Part shown: piece after piece, positions 8,294-16,944 of the stretch
Numbering within the stretch: the stretch's first letter is position 1
How the letters are laid out: the number at the start of each line of letters is the position of its first letter
Assembly (NCBI RefSeq): GCF_000620465.1
Contig: NZ_JIBE01000004.1
Span: forward strand, 1,488,001-1,552,000
Source: Ralstonia sp. UNC404CL21Col
Lineage (GTDB): Bacteria > Pseudomonadota > Gammaproteobacteria > Burkholderiales > Burkholderiaceae
Direction: 5' to 3'
DNA: 64,000 nt
Translations under genes and position numbers: made by a program
Notes under the pieces: generated by a model
Told to the model about the DNA's origin: nothing
The model's database searches: none
What the model saw: the letters and a program-made list of their open reading frames with translations, nothing else

Positions 8294-9418
8294 TCAACCG
8301 GGTTTCTGGGCCGAGGCAGCGATGACGCGGTGCACGAACCGCAGCTTGTCGATCACGGGGGAAGCCAGCGTAAACGGGTAGCCGTCGGGCTGGCCCAGGC
8401 TCCGATTCAGGCCGTTGAGCACGTAGGTGAGTGGAAACCAGCGGCTCATCAGGTTGTTGAAGCTGGCCTCTTCCACCGGGGTCTGGTCGGTCAGTTCGGG
8501 CTCTTGCGGATGGTCGGGCAACAGTGCCAGGCCATATGACACGGCGGTGTCCAGCGCGTCGACCATGTGCAGGTAGTGCGCCCAGGTTTCAGCCCAGTCT
8601 TCCCAGGGGTGCATGGTGGCGTAGGCGCTGATGTAGTGCTGTGCCCAGTCAGCCGGCGGCCCATTGTCGTAGTACGTCTTGAGGGCGTCGGCATAACCGG
8701 CGCGTTCATCGCCAAAGCGCTCGCGGAAGGCGGCTTCCCACATCGGCTTGCCGGCAATCAGACGATCAAAGAAGTAATGCCCGGATTCGTGACGGAAGTG
8801 GCCAAGCAGCGTGCGATAGGGCTCGCGCAGCTCGGTGCGCGCCTTTTCGCGCGCGGCATCGTTGGCTTCTGCAATGTTGAGCGTGATGCGGCCGTGGTTG
8901 TGCCCGGTCATCACGGGCTCGCTGTTTTCCTTGCTTTCCAGAAACGCGAACTCCAGCCCTGTCTCGGGGTTCTCCAGCCGCGACTCCAGTGGCAGGCCCA
9001 GCGTCATGAGCGTATAGAGCAGCCGACGCTTGGCCACCTCCATCTTGTACCAATAGAACCGGTTTTCCGACACGGTCAGGTCGGGGATCGTTTCGGTGAA
9101 CTGGCAGGCGCGACACAGCGTGTCGGGTGAATCGGCCGGGATCATCCAGTTGCAGACGTTTTCGACCGCGTAGTTGTGGCATTGGCGGTAGAGCTGGCCT
9201 TGTGCCTGGGGGTGCAGGCTGTGCCAGCGCTTGTGCGCGGCCGTTGCTGTCTCGGGCGTCTGCCCGGTCTGCGCTGTCTCTGTGGGCTCGTCGGCAGGTT
9301 CGAACGCGCTGATCTCGCCCACGTCAGGCAGGTAGCCGAGCAGGGCGTTGCAGCGCTCGCACAAGACGTTTTCAAAGAAGACGAGTTGCTGGCAACGATT
9401 GCAGTGGAACGTTTTCAT
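8294..9418 (-). CDS. Zinc-ribbon putative metallopeptidase (Peptidase_Mx type)
   Basis: 374 residues starting MKTFHCNRCQQ. The N-terminal zinc ribbon has CNRC and CERC (residues 6-27), a second Cys cluster follows (CHNYAVENVC, CRAC), and the zincin motif HESGH is at 210-214 with Glu as the likely catalytic base. The layout matches the bacterial family annotated as zinc-binding metallopeptidase. It is cytoplasmic by the absence of a signal peptide. Its start is 246 bases from that of the divergent DUF2126 gene, and the family recurrently neighbours transglutaminase/ATP-grasp clusters, so it may act on the peptide or protein they handle. The substrate is unknown. Confidence 0.82.
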   Translation of the reverse strand: MKTFHCNRCQQLVFFENVLCERCNALLGYLPDVGEISAFEPADEPTETAQTGQTPETATAAHKRWHSLHPQAQGQLYRQCHNYAVENVCNWMIPADSPDTLCRACQFTETIPDLTVSENRFYWYKMEVAKRRLLYTLMTLGLPLESRLENPETGLEFAFLESKENSEPVMTGHNHGRITLNIAEANDAAREKARTELREPYRTLLGHFRHESGHYFFDRLIAGKPMWEAAFRERFGDERAGYADALKTYYDNGPPADWAQHYISAYATMHPWEDWAETWAHYLHMVDALDTAVSYGLALLPDHPQEPELTDQTPVEEASFNNLMSRWFPLTYVLNGLNRSLGQPDGYPFTLASPVIDKLRFVHRVIAASAQKPG

Positions 9419-9663
9419 GGCGGTCCAGGGGCAGGGCAAGGGCTGGCTTTCGGGGGGCTTCCCCACCAAGATGGTGGTGTGGCAGCGGCCAGCTGTCCAG
9501 CAAGCGTTGTACCGCATCGGCGTGTCATACGCACGGCCGTGCACGCGTGGCACGATGGGCCGACGCCCCGAGCCGAGTATGCCGCACAAAACGGCATGAA
9601 CCTTGCTTGAACCGCCCGCCGGCACCGCGCCGGCCCGCCATTACGAGCCACCGAGGAGTCCGT

Positions 9664-12600
9664 GTGTCGATCCGAGTCGCGCTGAACCACGTTACCCATT
9701 ATCGCTATGACCGGCTCGTCGAGCTGTCGCCGCAGGTGGTGCGCCTGCGGCCGGCGCCGCACTGCCGCACGCCCATCCATTCGTATTCGATGCGGGTGGA
9801 GCCTGCAGAGCATTTCATCAACTGGCAGCAGGACGCGTTTGCCAATTACCAGGCACGCCTGGTGTTTCCGCACAAGACGCGCGAGTTCAAGGTGACCATC
9901 GACCTGGTCGCCGAGATGGCGGTCTACAACCCGTTCGATTTCTTCCTGGCGCCCGAGGCGGAGTCGTTCCCTTTCAGCTACGCCGACGACCTGGCCGCGG
10001 AGCTGGCGCCGTACCTCGTCAAGCGCGAGATGACGCCGAACTTTGCCGCGTTTGTCGCCAGCATCGACCGCACGCCGCGCCGCACGATCGATTTTCTGGT
10101 GGAGCTGAACCAGCGGCTGCAGCAGGACATCCGCTACCTGATCCGCATGGAGCCCGGGGTGCAGACGCCGGAAGAGACGCTGTCGCTCGGCTCCGGTTCG
10201 TGCCGCGACACCGGCTGGCTGATGGTGCAGACGCTGCGGCAATTGGGGCTGGCGGCGCGCTTTGTGTCCGGCTACCTGCTGCAGCTCACGCCCGACGTGA
10301 AAGCCGTCGATGGCCCCAGCGGCACCGAGGTCGACTTTACCGACCTGCACGCCTGGTGCGAGGTCTACCTGCCGGGCGCCGGCTGGATCGGCTTTGACCC
10401 CACCTCCGGCCTCCTGGCGGGCGAGGGGCACATTCCCGTGGCCTGCACGCCGGAGCCCGGCAGCGCGGCACCCATCTCGGGCGCGGTGGACGAATGCGAG
10501 GTCGAATTCGAACACACGATGTCGATCACGCGCGTGCTGGAAGCCCCGCGCGTGACCAAGCCCTACACCGAGGCGCACTGGGCCGATGTCGTTCGCATGG
10601 GTGCGCAGGTGGACGCCGAACTCGACGCCATGGACGTGCGCCTGACCATGGGCGGCGAGCCCACCTTCGTGGCCGTGCGCGACCGCGATGCCGCCGAGTG
10701 GAATACGGATGCCCTCGGCCCCACCAAACGCAGCTATGCCGTGGCACTCATGGACAAGCTGCGCCAGCGCTACGGCGCCAACGGCTTCCTGCATATCGGC
10801 CAGGGCAAGTGGTACCCGGGCGAGCAACTGCCGCGCTGGGCGCTGTCGCTCTATTGGCGCACCGACGGCCAGCCCTGCTGGAACGATCCAACCCTGTTTG
10901 CCGACGAGCGCGAGCCGGGCCGCTATACCTCTGCCGATGCGCAGCGCTTTCTGCATCATCTGGCGCGCAAGCTGTCGGTGGACGAACAATGCATCCAGGC
11001 CGGCTACGAAGACACGTGGTACTACCTCTGGCGCGAGCGGCGCCTGCCCGTGAATGTCGACCCGTTTGATTCGCAGCTCGACGATGAAATGGAGCGCGTG
11101 CGCCTGCGTCGCGTGTTCGATGCGGGCCTGTCAGCCGTCACCGGCTACGTTCTGCCGCTGGCGCGCGAATCCGATGCCGCGCTGGGTGGCGCGCGCTGGG
11201 CGACCGGCCCGTGGTTCTTCCGCGATGAACGCATGTATCTGATTCCCGGCGATTCGCCGATGGGCTACCGCCTGCCGCTCGACTCGCTGCCGTGGGTGAG
11301 CAAGAGCGACTATCCGTATCAGCATGCGCACGACCCATTCGGCCCGAGCGCACCGCTGCGTACAGCGGCTGAGCTGCGCATGCAATACCAGGGTGAGACT
11401 GCCGGCGCGACGCTCGTGGCCGCAACGAAAGCCACATCGGCCGCACGCGGTACCGGCTCGGCAACGGATGCCCGTATCCCGGCGCGCAGCGAATCCGCCT
11501 CATGGGTCCATCGCACCGCGGTGTGCGTGGAAGCGCGCGACCCCGCCCGCGCCGCCGGTCCCAAGGTCGAGAACGACACCTTCGGCTCCGGGCACAGCCA
11601 GCTGCACGTATTCATGCCGCCGCTGACGGTGTTGGACGACTATCTCGACCTGCTGGCCGCCGTGGAGGCGACCGCCGACGAGCTGCAGGTGCAGGTCGTC
11701 GTCGAAGGGTATCCGCCGCCGCGCGACCCACGCCTGAAGCTGCTGCAGGTAACCCCCGACCCCGGCGTGATCGAGGTCAACATCCACCCCGCCAGCAACT
11801 GGGAGCAGTTGGTCGACCATACGGAATACCTGTACGAATCGGCCCACCAGTCGTATCTGAGTACGGAGAAGTTCATGCTTGACGGCCGCCACACGGGCAC
11901 CGGCGGCGGCAACCACTTCGTGCTGGGCGGGGCCACCCCGGCCGACAGCCCGTTCCTGCGCCGGCCCGATCTGCTGGCCAGCCTGATTGCGTACTGGCAT
12001 AACCATCCGTCGCTGTCCTATCTGTTCTCGGGCCTGTTCATCGGCCCGACCAGCCAGGCGCCGCGCGTGGACGAGGCGCGCAACGATCAGGTGTACGAAC
12101 TGGAGATCGCCTTTGCGGAGCTGCAGCACCAGCTGGACCGCCTGGGCGCCGCGAACATTCCGCCCTGGCTGATCGACCGCATCCTGCGCAACATCCTCAT
12201 CGACGTGACCGGCAACACGCACCGCGCCGAGTTCTGCATCGACAAGCTCTATTCGCCTGACGGCCCGACGGGGCGCCTGGGCCTGCTGGAGTTGCGCGGC
12301 TTCGAAATGCCGCCGCACGCGCGCATGAGCCTGGTGCAGCAACTGCTGCTGCGCGCGCTGGTTGCCCGCTTCTGGAAGACGCCGTACACCACGCGGCTGA
12401 CGCGTTGGGGCACCGAGCTGCACGATCGCTTCCTGCTCGGCACCTTCGTGCAGATGGACTTCGACGACGTGCTGGCTGATCTGCGTGAAGCGGGTTACGC
12501 CTTTGAACGCGAGTGGTTTGCACCGCATTTCTCGTTCCGCTTCCCGCTGGTGGGCGAGCTGCATACGGGCGGGATCTCGCTCACGCTCAGCGGGGCGCTG

Positions 12601-13080
12601 GAACCCTGGCACGTCATGGGCGAGGAGGGTGCCCAGGGCGGCACGGTGCGCTATGTCGATTCGTCGGTCGAGCGGCTGGAGGTGCGCGTGCTCGGCCTGA
12701 ACGAAAACCGGCACGTCGTGACGGTCAACGGGATTCCCTTGCCATTGCAACCAACCGGCCGCGTGAGCGAGCAGGTGGCGGGGGTGCGGTTCCGGGCGTG
12801 GTCGCAGCCGTCAGCATTGCATCCGACCATTGGCGTGCATGCGCCGCTGACGTTCGACTTGGCCGACACCTGGACCGGCCGTTCGCTGGGTGGTTGCCAG
12901 TATCATGTGGCGCATCCGGGTGGACGCAATTACCAGACGTTTCCAGTCAACGCTTACGAGGCGGAAAGCCGCCGCCGCGCGCGCTTCTTCACCATCGGGC
13001 ACACGCCCGGGCCCATGGAAGTGCGGGCACCCGAGCGCAGTCTGGAGTTTCCGTTTACGCTGGATTTGCGCCGCTACTAA
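9664..13080 (+). CDS. Transglutaminase-like / DUF2126 protein
   Basis: 1138 residues from the GTG at 9664 (reads MSIRVALNHVTHYRYD), preceded by GAGGAG. The first about 90 residues are a bacterial transglutaminase N-terminal beta domain. A transglutaminase-like papain-fold domain follows with the triad Cys180 (GSGSCRD), His229 (DLHAWCEVY) and Asp245 (GFDPTSG). The remaining about 850 residues are the DUF2126 region (MGGEPTFVAV, then GKWYPGEQLPRW). It is the first gene of a cluster with a circularly permuted ATP-grasp/alpha-E protein and a second transglutaminase, a combination proposed by comparative genomics to make or process peptide modifications. No biochemical role is established. Confidence 0.9.
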   Translation: MSIRVALNHVTHYRYDRLVELSPQVVRLRPAPHCRTPIHSYSMRVEPAEHFINWQQDAFANYQARLVFPHKTREFKVTIDLVAEMAVYNPFDFFLAPEAESFPFSYADDLAAELAPYLVKREMTPNFAAFVASIDRTPRRTIDFLVELNQRLQQDIRYLIRMEPGVQTPEETLSLGSGSCRDTGWLMVQTLRQLGLAARFVSGYLLQLTPDVKAVDGPSGTEVDFTDLHAWCEVYLPGAGWIGFDPTSGLLAGEGHIPVACTPEPGSAAPISGAVDECEVEFEHTMSITRVLEAPRVTKPYTEAHWADVVRMGAQVDAELDAMDVRLTMGGEPTFVAVRDRDAAEWNTDALGPTKRSYAVALMDKLRQRYGANGFLHIGQGKWYPGEQLPRWALSLYWRTDGQPCWNDPTLFADEREPGRYTSADAQRFLHHLARKLSVDEQCIQAGYEDTWYYLWRERRLPVNVDPFDSQLDDEMERVRLRRVFDAGLSAVTGYVLPLARESDAALGGARWATGPWFFRDERMYLIPGDSPMGYRLPLDSLPWVSKSDYPYQHAHDPFGPSAPLRTAAELRMQYQGETAGATLVAATKATSAARGTGSATDARIPARSESASWVHRTAVCVEARDPARAAGPKVENDTFGSGHSQLHVFMPPLTVLDDYLDLLAAVEATADELQVQVVVEGYPPPRDPRLKLLQVTPDPGVIEVNIHPASNWEQLVDHTEYLYESAHQSYLSTEKFMLDGRHTGTGGGNHFVLGGATPADSPFLRRPDLLASLIAYWHNHPSLSYLFSGLFIGPTSQAPRVDEARNDQVYELEIAFAELQHQLDRLGAANIPPWLIDRILRNILIDVTGNTHRAEFCIDKLYSPDGPTGRLGLLELRGFEMPPHARMSLVQQLLLRALVARFWKTPYTTRLTRWGTELHDRFLLGTFVQMDFDDVLADLREAGYAFEREWFAPHFSFRFPLVGELHTGGISLTLSGALEPWHVMGEEGAQGGTVRYVDSSVERLEVRVLGLNENRHVVTVNGIPLPLQPTGRVSEQVAGVRFRAWSQPSALHPTIGVHAPLTFDLADTWTGRSLGGCQYHVAHPGGRNYQTFPVNAYEAESRRRARFFTIGHTPGPMEVRAPERSLEFPFTLDLRRY

Positions 13081-13101
13081 TTTCATCCAGCCAAGCCGAT
13101 C

Positions 13102-15690
13102 TTGTCTTATCAGTCGACCCTGCCGCTCGAACCCACTGCCGCCCACGCGGATGTGCTGGCCCTCCTTCGCATGTTGCCCGGGCGGGAGGGCCACTGGGAC
13201 GAGCTGCGTGACGCCACCGGCGCGTTGCGCGAACCGTGGCGGCAGTTTTTCGAGCATGTGCGCGACGGGGGGATCGGCGGCCTGGTCGGGCTGGAGCAGG
13301 CCCGCGCCTCTGTCGCACAGCAGGTGCGCGACAACGACATCAGTTACAACGTCTACGCCGACAAGGGCGAGCCGCGCCCGTGGGCGCTCGATCTGCTGCC
13401 TTTCCTGATCGACCACGACAGCTGGGCCGTGATCGAGCAGGGGGTGATGCAGCGCGCGCGGCTGCTCAATGCCATCGTGGCGGATACCTACGGGCCGCAA
13501 TCGTTGCTCGCGCAGGGGCTGGTGCCGCCCGCGCTGGTGTTCGGCCATCCTGGGTACCTGCGTGCGGTGCGCGGCTTTACGCCGCCGGGCGGCCAGTACC
13601 TCCACATCGTGGCAGTGGACTTGGGGCGGACGCCCAGCGGCGACTGGATGGTGGTCGGCCACCGCACCGAAGCCCCTTCGGGCCTTGGCTATGCGCTCGA
13701 AAATCGGCTGATCGTCTCCAGCCTGTTTGCCGATGCCTTTCGTGAGTTGCGTGCTACGCGCCTGGCGCCGACGTACTCACAGCTGATCAGCACGCTGGCC
13801 GCCGCCGCGCGCACCACCATGTCCGACGACGAGCCCGGCGATTCGCCGCACATTGCGCTGCTCACGCCCGGCCCTTTCAGCGAAACCTATTTCGAGCACG
13901 CCTTCCTGGCGCGATACCTGGGCGTGACCCTGGTGGAGGGCAAGGACCTGACGGTGCGTGGCGACAAGCTTTACCTGAAGACCTTCAACGGGCTGGAACG
14001 CGTGCACGCCGTGCTGCGCCGCCTGGACGACGTGTTCTGCGATCCGGTGGAGCTGCGCGCCGATTCCACCATCGGCGTACCGGGCTTGCTGCAGGTGATG
14101 CGCGCAGGCAACGTGATGGTGTCGAATGTGCCCGGCGCGGGGTTTGTCGAATCGCCGGCCATGCTGGGTTTCTTGCCGGGGATTGCGCAGGCGCTGCTCG
14201 GCGAGCCGCTCGCCTTGCCCAGCGTGCCGACGTGGTGGTGCGGCGAGGCATTGGCGCGCGATGAGGCGCAGGCCCGCCTGTCTGCCGGGCTGCTGTTGCC
14301 GACCTGGCCCGGACACTACCCCGACGGCCCACCTGGTATGGCAAGCGGCCCGCAATCGCTGGCCGACTGGCGTGCACGCATTGACAGCGCGCCGGACACC
14401 TTCACCGTGCAGGTCCCGTTGCCGTATTCCTGCACGCCCCGCTACGAGGCGGGCATGCTCGCGGGCCGGCCTTCCGTGTTGCGCGTGTTTGCCATTGCGG
14501 ATATGGCCGGCGGCTGGCACGTCATGCCCGGCGGTTTTACGCGTCTGGCGGCCGAGCGGCAGGCTTCGGCGTCGATGCAGATGGGCGGCAGCAGCGTCGA
14601 TACCTGGGTGTTGTCGAATCAGCCGCAGCCGGCTGCGCCGTTTTCCTTGCTGCCATCGCCGATGCGGCCGGCCGATCTTGCTCGCAAGCACCGTACGGTG
14701 TCGAGCCGCGCGGCAGAAAACCTGTTCTGGTCCGGCCGCTATGGCGAGCGCGCTGAAAACGGCGTGCGCCTATGCCGCCTGATTCTCGGCTCGCTGGAGG
14801 CCAACGACGCCGACACGATGTTCGGCACGCTGACGGAGCTGGCGGCGGAATGCGGCCTGATCTTCACCGCCGATGTGTTCGCGCGCAGCAGCCCGAGCGC
14901 GTTTGAGCGCGCACTGGTGGCGGGCCTGAGCGAGCAGTCGGGCACGGCCGGGATCGGGCAATGCCTGGCCGCGCAGGCGCGCTCGTCGGGTGAGGTGCGC
15001 GGGCGTCTGTCGAACGACCATTGGAGAACCATCCTCGCGGCGCGCAACGATTTTCGTGATGGGCTGGCCAACCTCACGGCCGAAGGCCCGCACGACCGTG
15101 TGGCGCTGGTCGATCTGCTCGAATATCTGGCGACGCAACTCTCCGCCATCAGCGGTGCGCAGGGTGACCGGATGACGCGTGACGAGGCGTGGCGCCTGCT
15201 GTTTGCCGGCCGCCATATCGAGCGCGTGTGGGCCATGGCGACGTTCCTGCGCGTGATTGCCGAGCAGGGCAAGCTCGCCACCGCCGAGGGTTTTGACCTG
15301 CTGCTGCAACTGTTCGACAGCACGCTCACCTACCGGTCGCTGTATCCGGGGCGGCTGGAGGTGCCGGCGCTGCTCGACCTGCTGGTGGTGGAGTCGACCA
15401 ACCCGCGCGGGCTGTATGGCGTGTACGACCGGCTGCGGACCAAGCTGGCGCAGATCGAACGCGCCGCTGCCCCGATGTCCGCCCAGCGCCGCCCACCGTT
15501 TGCCGACCTGATGCCCGCGGTCGATGTGCTCCCCTCGCTGGAGGCGCTGTGCGAAGCCGATGCCGACGGCCGCTACGCCAACCTCATCGCCCTGTGCGAC
15601 AAGCTGTGCGACTACGTGGCCGCCGCCTCCAACGAGATCAGCGCGCGCTACTTCAGCCACGCCAGCACGCCAACCGCGCAGGTGGCCTGA
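13102..15690 (+). CDS. Circularly permuted ATP-grasp protein fused to alpha-E (DUF403) domain
   Basis: 862 residues starting at TTG 13102, 21 bases after the DUF2126 stop. The N-terminal about 480 residues match the circularly permuted ATP-grasp (type 2) family, with motifs such as NDISYNVYADKG, LLTPGPFSETYFEH, VEGKDLTVRGDKLYLKT (about 270-300) and GVPGLLQVMRAGNV. The C-terminal about 330 residues form the all-helical alpha-E domain (ENLFWSGRYGERAEN near 534, and FAGRHIERVWAMATFLR). In many genomes these are two separate genes; here they are one protein. ATP-grasp enzymes join a carboxylate to an amine, so peptide-bond formation is the predicted reaction. Confidence 0.9.
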   Translation: MSYQSTLPLEPTAAHADVLALLRMLPGREGHWDELRDATGALREPWRQFFEHVRDGGIGGLVGLEQARASVAQQVRDNDISYNVYADKGEPRPWALDLLPFLIDHDSWAVIEQGVMQRARLLNAIVADTYGPQSLLAQGLVPPALVFGHPGYLRAVRGFTPPGGQYLHIVAVDLGRTPSGDWMVVGHRTEAPSGLGYALENRLIVSSLFADAFRELRATRLAPTYSQLISTLAAAARTTMSDDEPGDSPHIALLTPGPFSETYFEHAFLARYLGVTLVEGKDLTVRGDKLYLKTFNGLERVHAVLRRLDDVFCDPVELRADSTIGVPGLLQVMRAGNVMVSNVPGAGFVESPAMLGFLPGIAQALLGEPLALPSVPTWWCGEALARDEAQARLSAGLLLPTWPGHYPDGPPGMASGPQSLADWRARIDSAPDTFTVQVPLPYSCTPRYEAGMLAGRPSVLRVFAIADMAGGWHVMPGGFTRLAAERQASASMQMGGSSVDTWVLSNQPQPAAPFSLLPSPMRPADLARKHRTVSSRAAENLFWSGRYGERAENGVRLCRLILGSLEANDADTMFGTLTELAAECGLIFTADVFARSSPSAFERALVAGLSEQSGTAGIGQCLAAQARSSGEVRGRLSNDHWRTILAARNDFRDGLANLTAEGPHDRVALVDLLEYLATQLSAISGAQGDRMTRDEAWRLLFAGRHIERVWAMATFLRVIAEQGKLATAEGFDLLLQLFDSTLTYRSLYPGRLEVPALLDLLVVESTNPRGLYGVYDRLRTKLAQIERAAAPMSAQRRPPFADLMPAVDVLPSLEALCEADADGRYANLIALCDKLCDYVAAASNEISARYFSHASTPTAQVA

Positions 15691-16592
15691 TGGATGCACG
15701 CGCGGCGCTGCTGACGGTATCGCACAGCACGGTCTATCACTACGCAACGGCTGTCGAGACGGCGCAGCATCTGGCAACCATTCGCCCGCGTGCGTGCCAG
15801 TGGCAGGAGGTGGTCGAGCACGCCGAGCAGATCGAGCCTGCGCCTTCGTATCTGACCAGCCGCGTCGATGGCTTTGGCAACGACGTGCTGTATTTCTCGC
15901 TCGATACGCCGCACGACAGCCTGCGCATGACCAGCAAGACGACAGTGCGCCTGCAGCCGCGCTGGACCAATCTGGACCCGGCCGCCACGCCGGCCTGGGA
16001 GTCTGTCGCGCAGCGCCTGCGGTATCAGGCAGGTTCGGTGTTCTATCCCGAGGCCGAGTTCTGCTTTGCCTCGCCCAACATTGCGCTGAGCCCCGAGCTG
16101 GAGCGCTACGCACGTGCAAGCTTTGCGGCTGGCACGCCGGTCGTGGCCGGCGCCATCGACCTGATGCATCGGCTGCATGCCGACTTTGAATACGCGCCCA
16201 CCGCGACCGCTTTCGATACACCGGCCACGCAGGCGTTTGACCTGCGCCGGGGCGTCTGCCAGGACTTTGCGCAAGTGATGATCGGCTGCCTTCGCGCGCT
16301 GGGGCTGCCCGCACGCTATGTGAGCGGCTATCTGCGGACCGAGCCACCGGCCGGGCAGCCGCGCCTGATTGGCGCCGATGCCTCGCACGCGTGGGTGTCG
16401 GTGTTCTGCCCGCAAAGCGGCTGGGTCGATCTTGACCCGACCAACGACGTGCTCGCCGACCTGGACCACGTCACCCTCGCCATCGGACGCGATTACAGCG
16501 ACGTGTCACTGCTGCGCGGCATGATCCTTGGCGGCGGCGAGCACCAGGTTGACGTGGCGGTCAGCGTGCGGGAAGTGACGACTGATGAGTGA
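15690..16592 (+). CDS. Transglutaminase-family protein
   Basis: 300 residues. The ATG overlaps the TGA of the ATP-grasp/alpha-E gene, so the two are coupled. It has an N-terminal beta domain (SHSTVYHYATAVETAQH, residues about 8-95) and a transglutaminase-like catalytic domain with Cys190 (RRGVCQDFAQ), His233 (DASHAWVSVF) and Asp249 (VDLDPTND). Bacterial members of this family are usually hydrolases or proteases rather than crosslinkers. It is the third gene of the DUF2126/ATP-grasp cluster, and with two transglutaminase domains in one operon the pair may act at different steps. The substrate is unknown. Confidence 0.9.
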   Translation: MDARAALLTVSHSTVYHYATAVETAQHLATIRPRACQWQEVVEHAEQIEPAPSYLTSRVDGFGNDVLYFSLDTPHDSLRMTSKTTVRLQPRWTNLDPAATPAWESVAQRLRYQAGSVFYPEAEFCFASPNIALSPELERYARASFAAGTPVVAGAIDLMHRLHADFEYAPTATAFDTPATQAFDLRRGVCQDFAQVMIGCLRALGLPARYVSGYLRTEPPAGQPRLIGADASHAWVSVFCPQSGWVDLDPTNDVLADLDHVTLAIGRDYSDVSLLRGMILGGGEHQVDVAVSVREVTTDE

Positions 16593-16659
16593 TGAGTAAC
16601 GAGTGATGGCCGCCTGAAAGTGGGATCGGAAGGCGGATTGGCAGCGCAGTGGGGGCATC

Positions 16660-16944
16660 ATGAAAAAGGACATCTCTTGGCAAGATCTGCCCGACCCGGC
16701 AGACGTGTCGGGCGTCTTCGCCTTTGCCATGTCGTTCAACGGCTATGAAGAGCTGGGCTCGTTTGAAGCCTGCACCAGTGCCGCGCGCGAACGACGGCGC
16801 GCATCGCTGGTGGATTTGCGCAACGAACTGTTCTGCGCCGCACGCGCGTCGCGCCATACCGGTTCCATCGGCTATCTGGCGACATACGAAGCGTTGCTTC
16901 CGCTCTTTCAGCAGATGTTGGGCGCGCCCACGACCAATGCTTAG
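16660..16944 (+). CDS. Small hypothetical protein
   Basis: 94 residues, starting MKKDISWQDLPDP after a purine-rich GTGGGGG. There is no signal peptide or membrane segment. The sequence is acidic at the N-terminus and helical by composition later (RRRASLVDLRNELFCAARASRH). It lies 67 bases after the transglutaminase gene and on the same strand, so it may be the last gene of that operon. Its stop abuts the stop of the convergent flavin monooxygenase gene. I do not recognise a family. Confidence 0.7.
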   Translation: MKKDISWQDLPDPADVSGVFAFAMSFNGYEELGSFEACTSAARERRRASLVDLRNELFCAARASRHTGSIGYLATYEALLPLFQQMLGAPTTNA

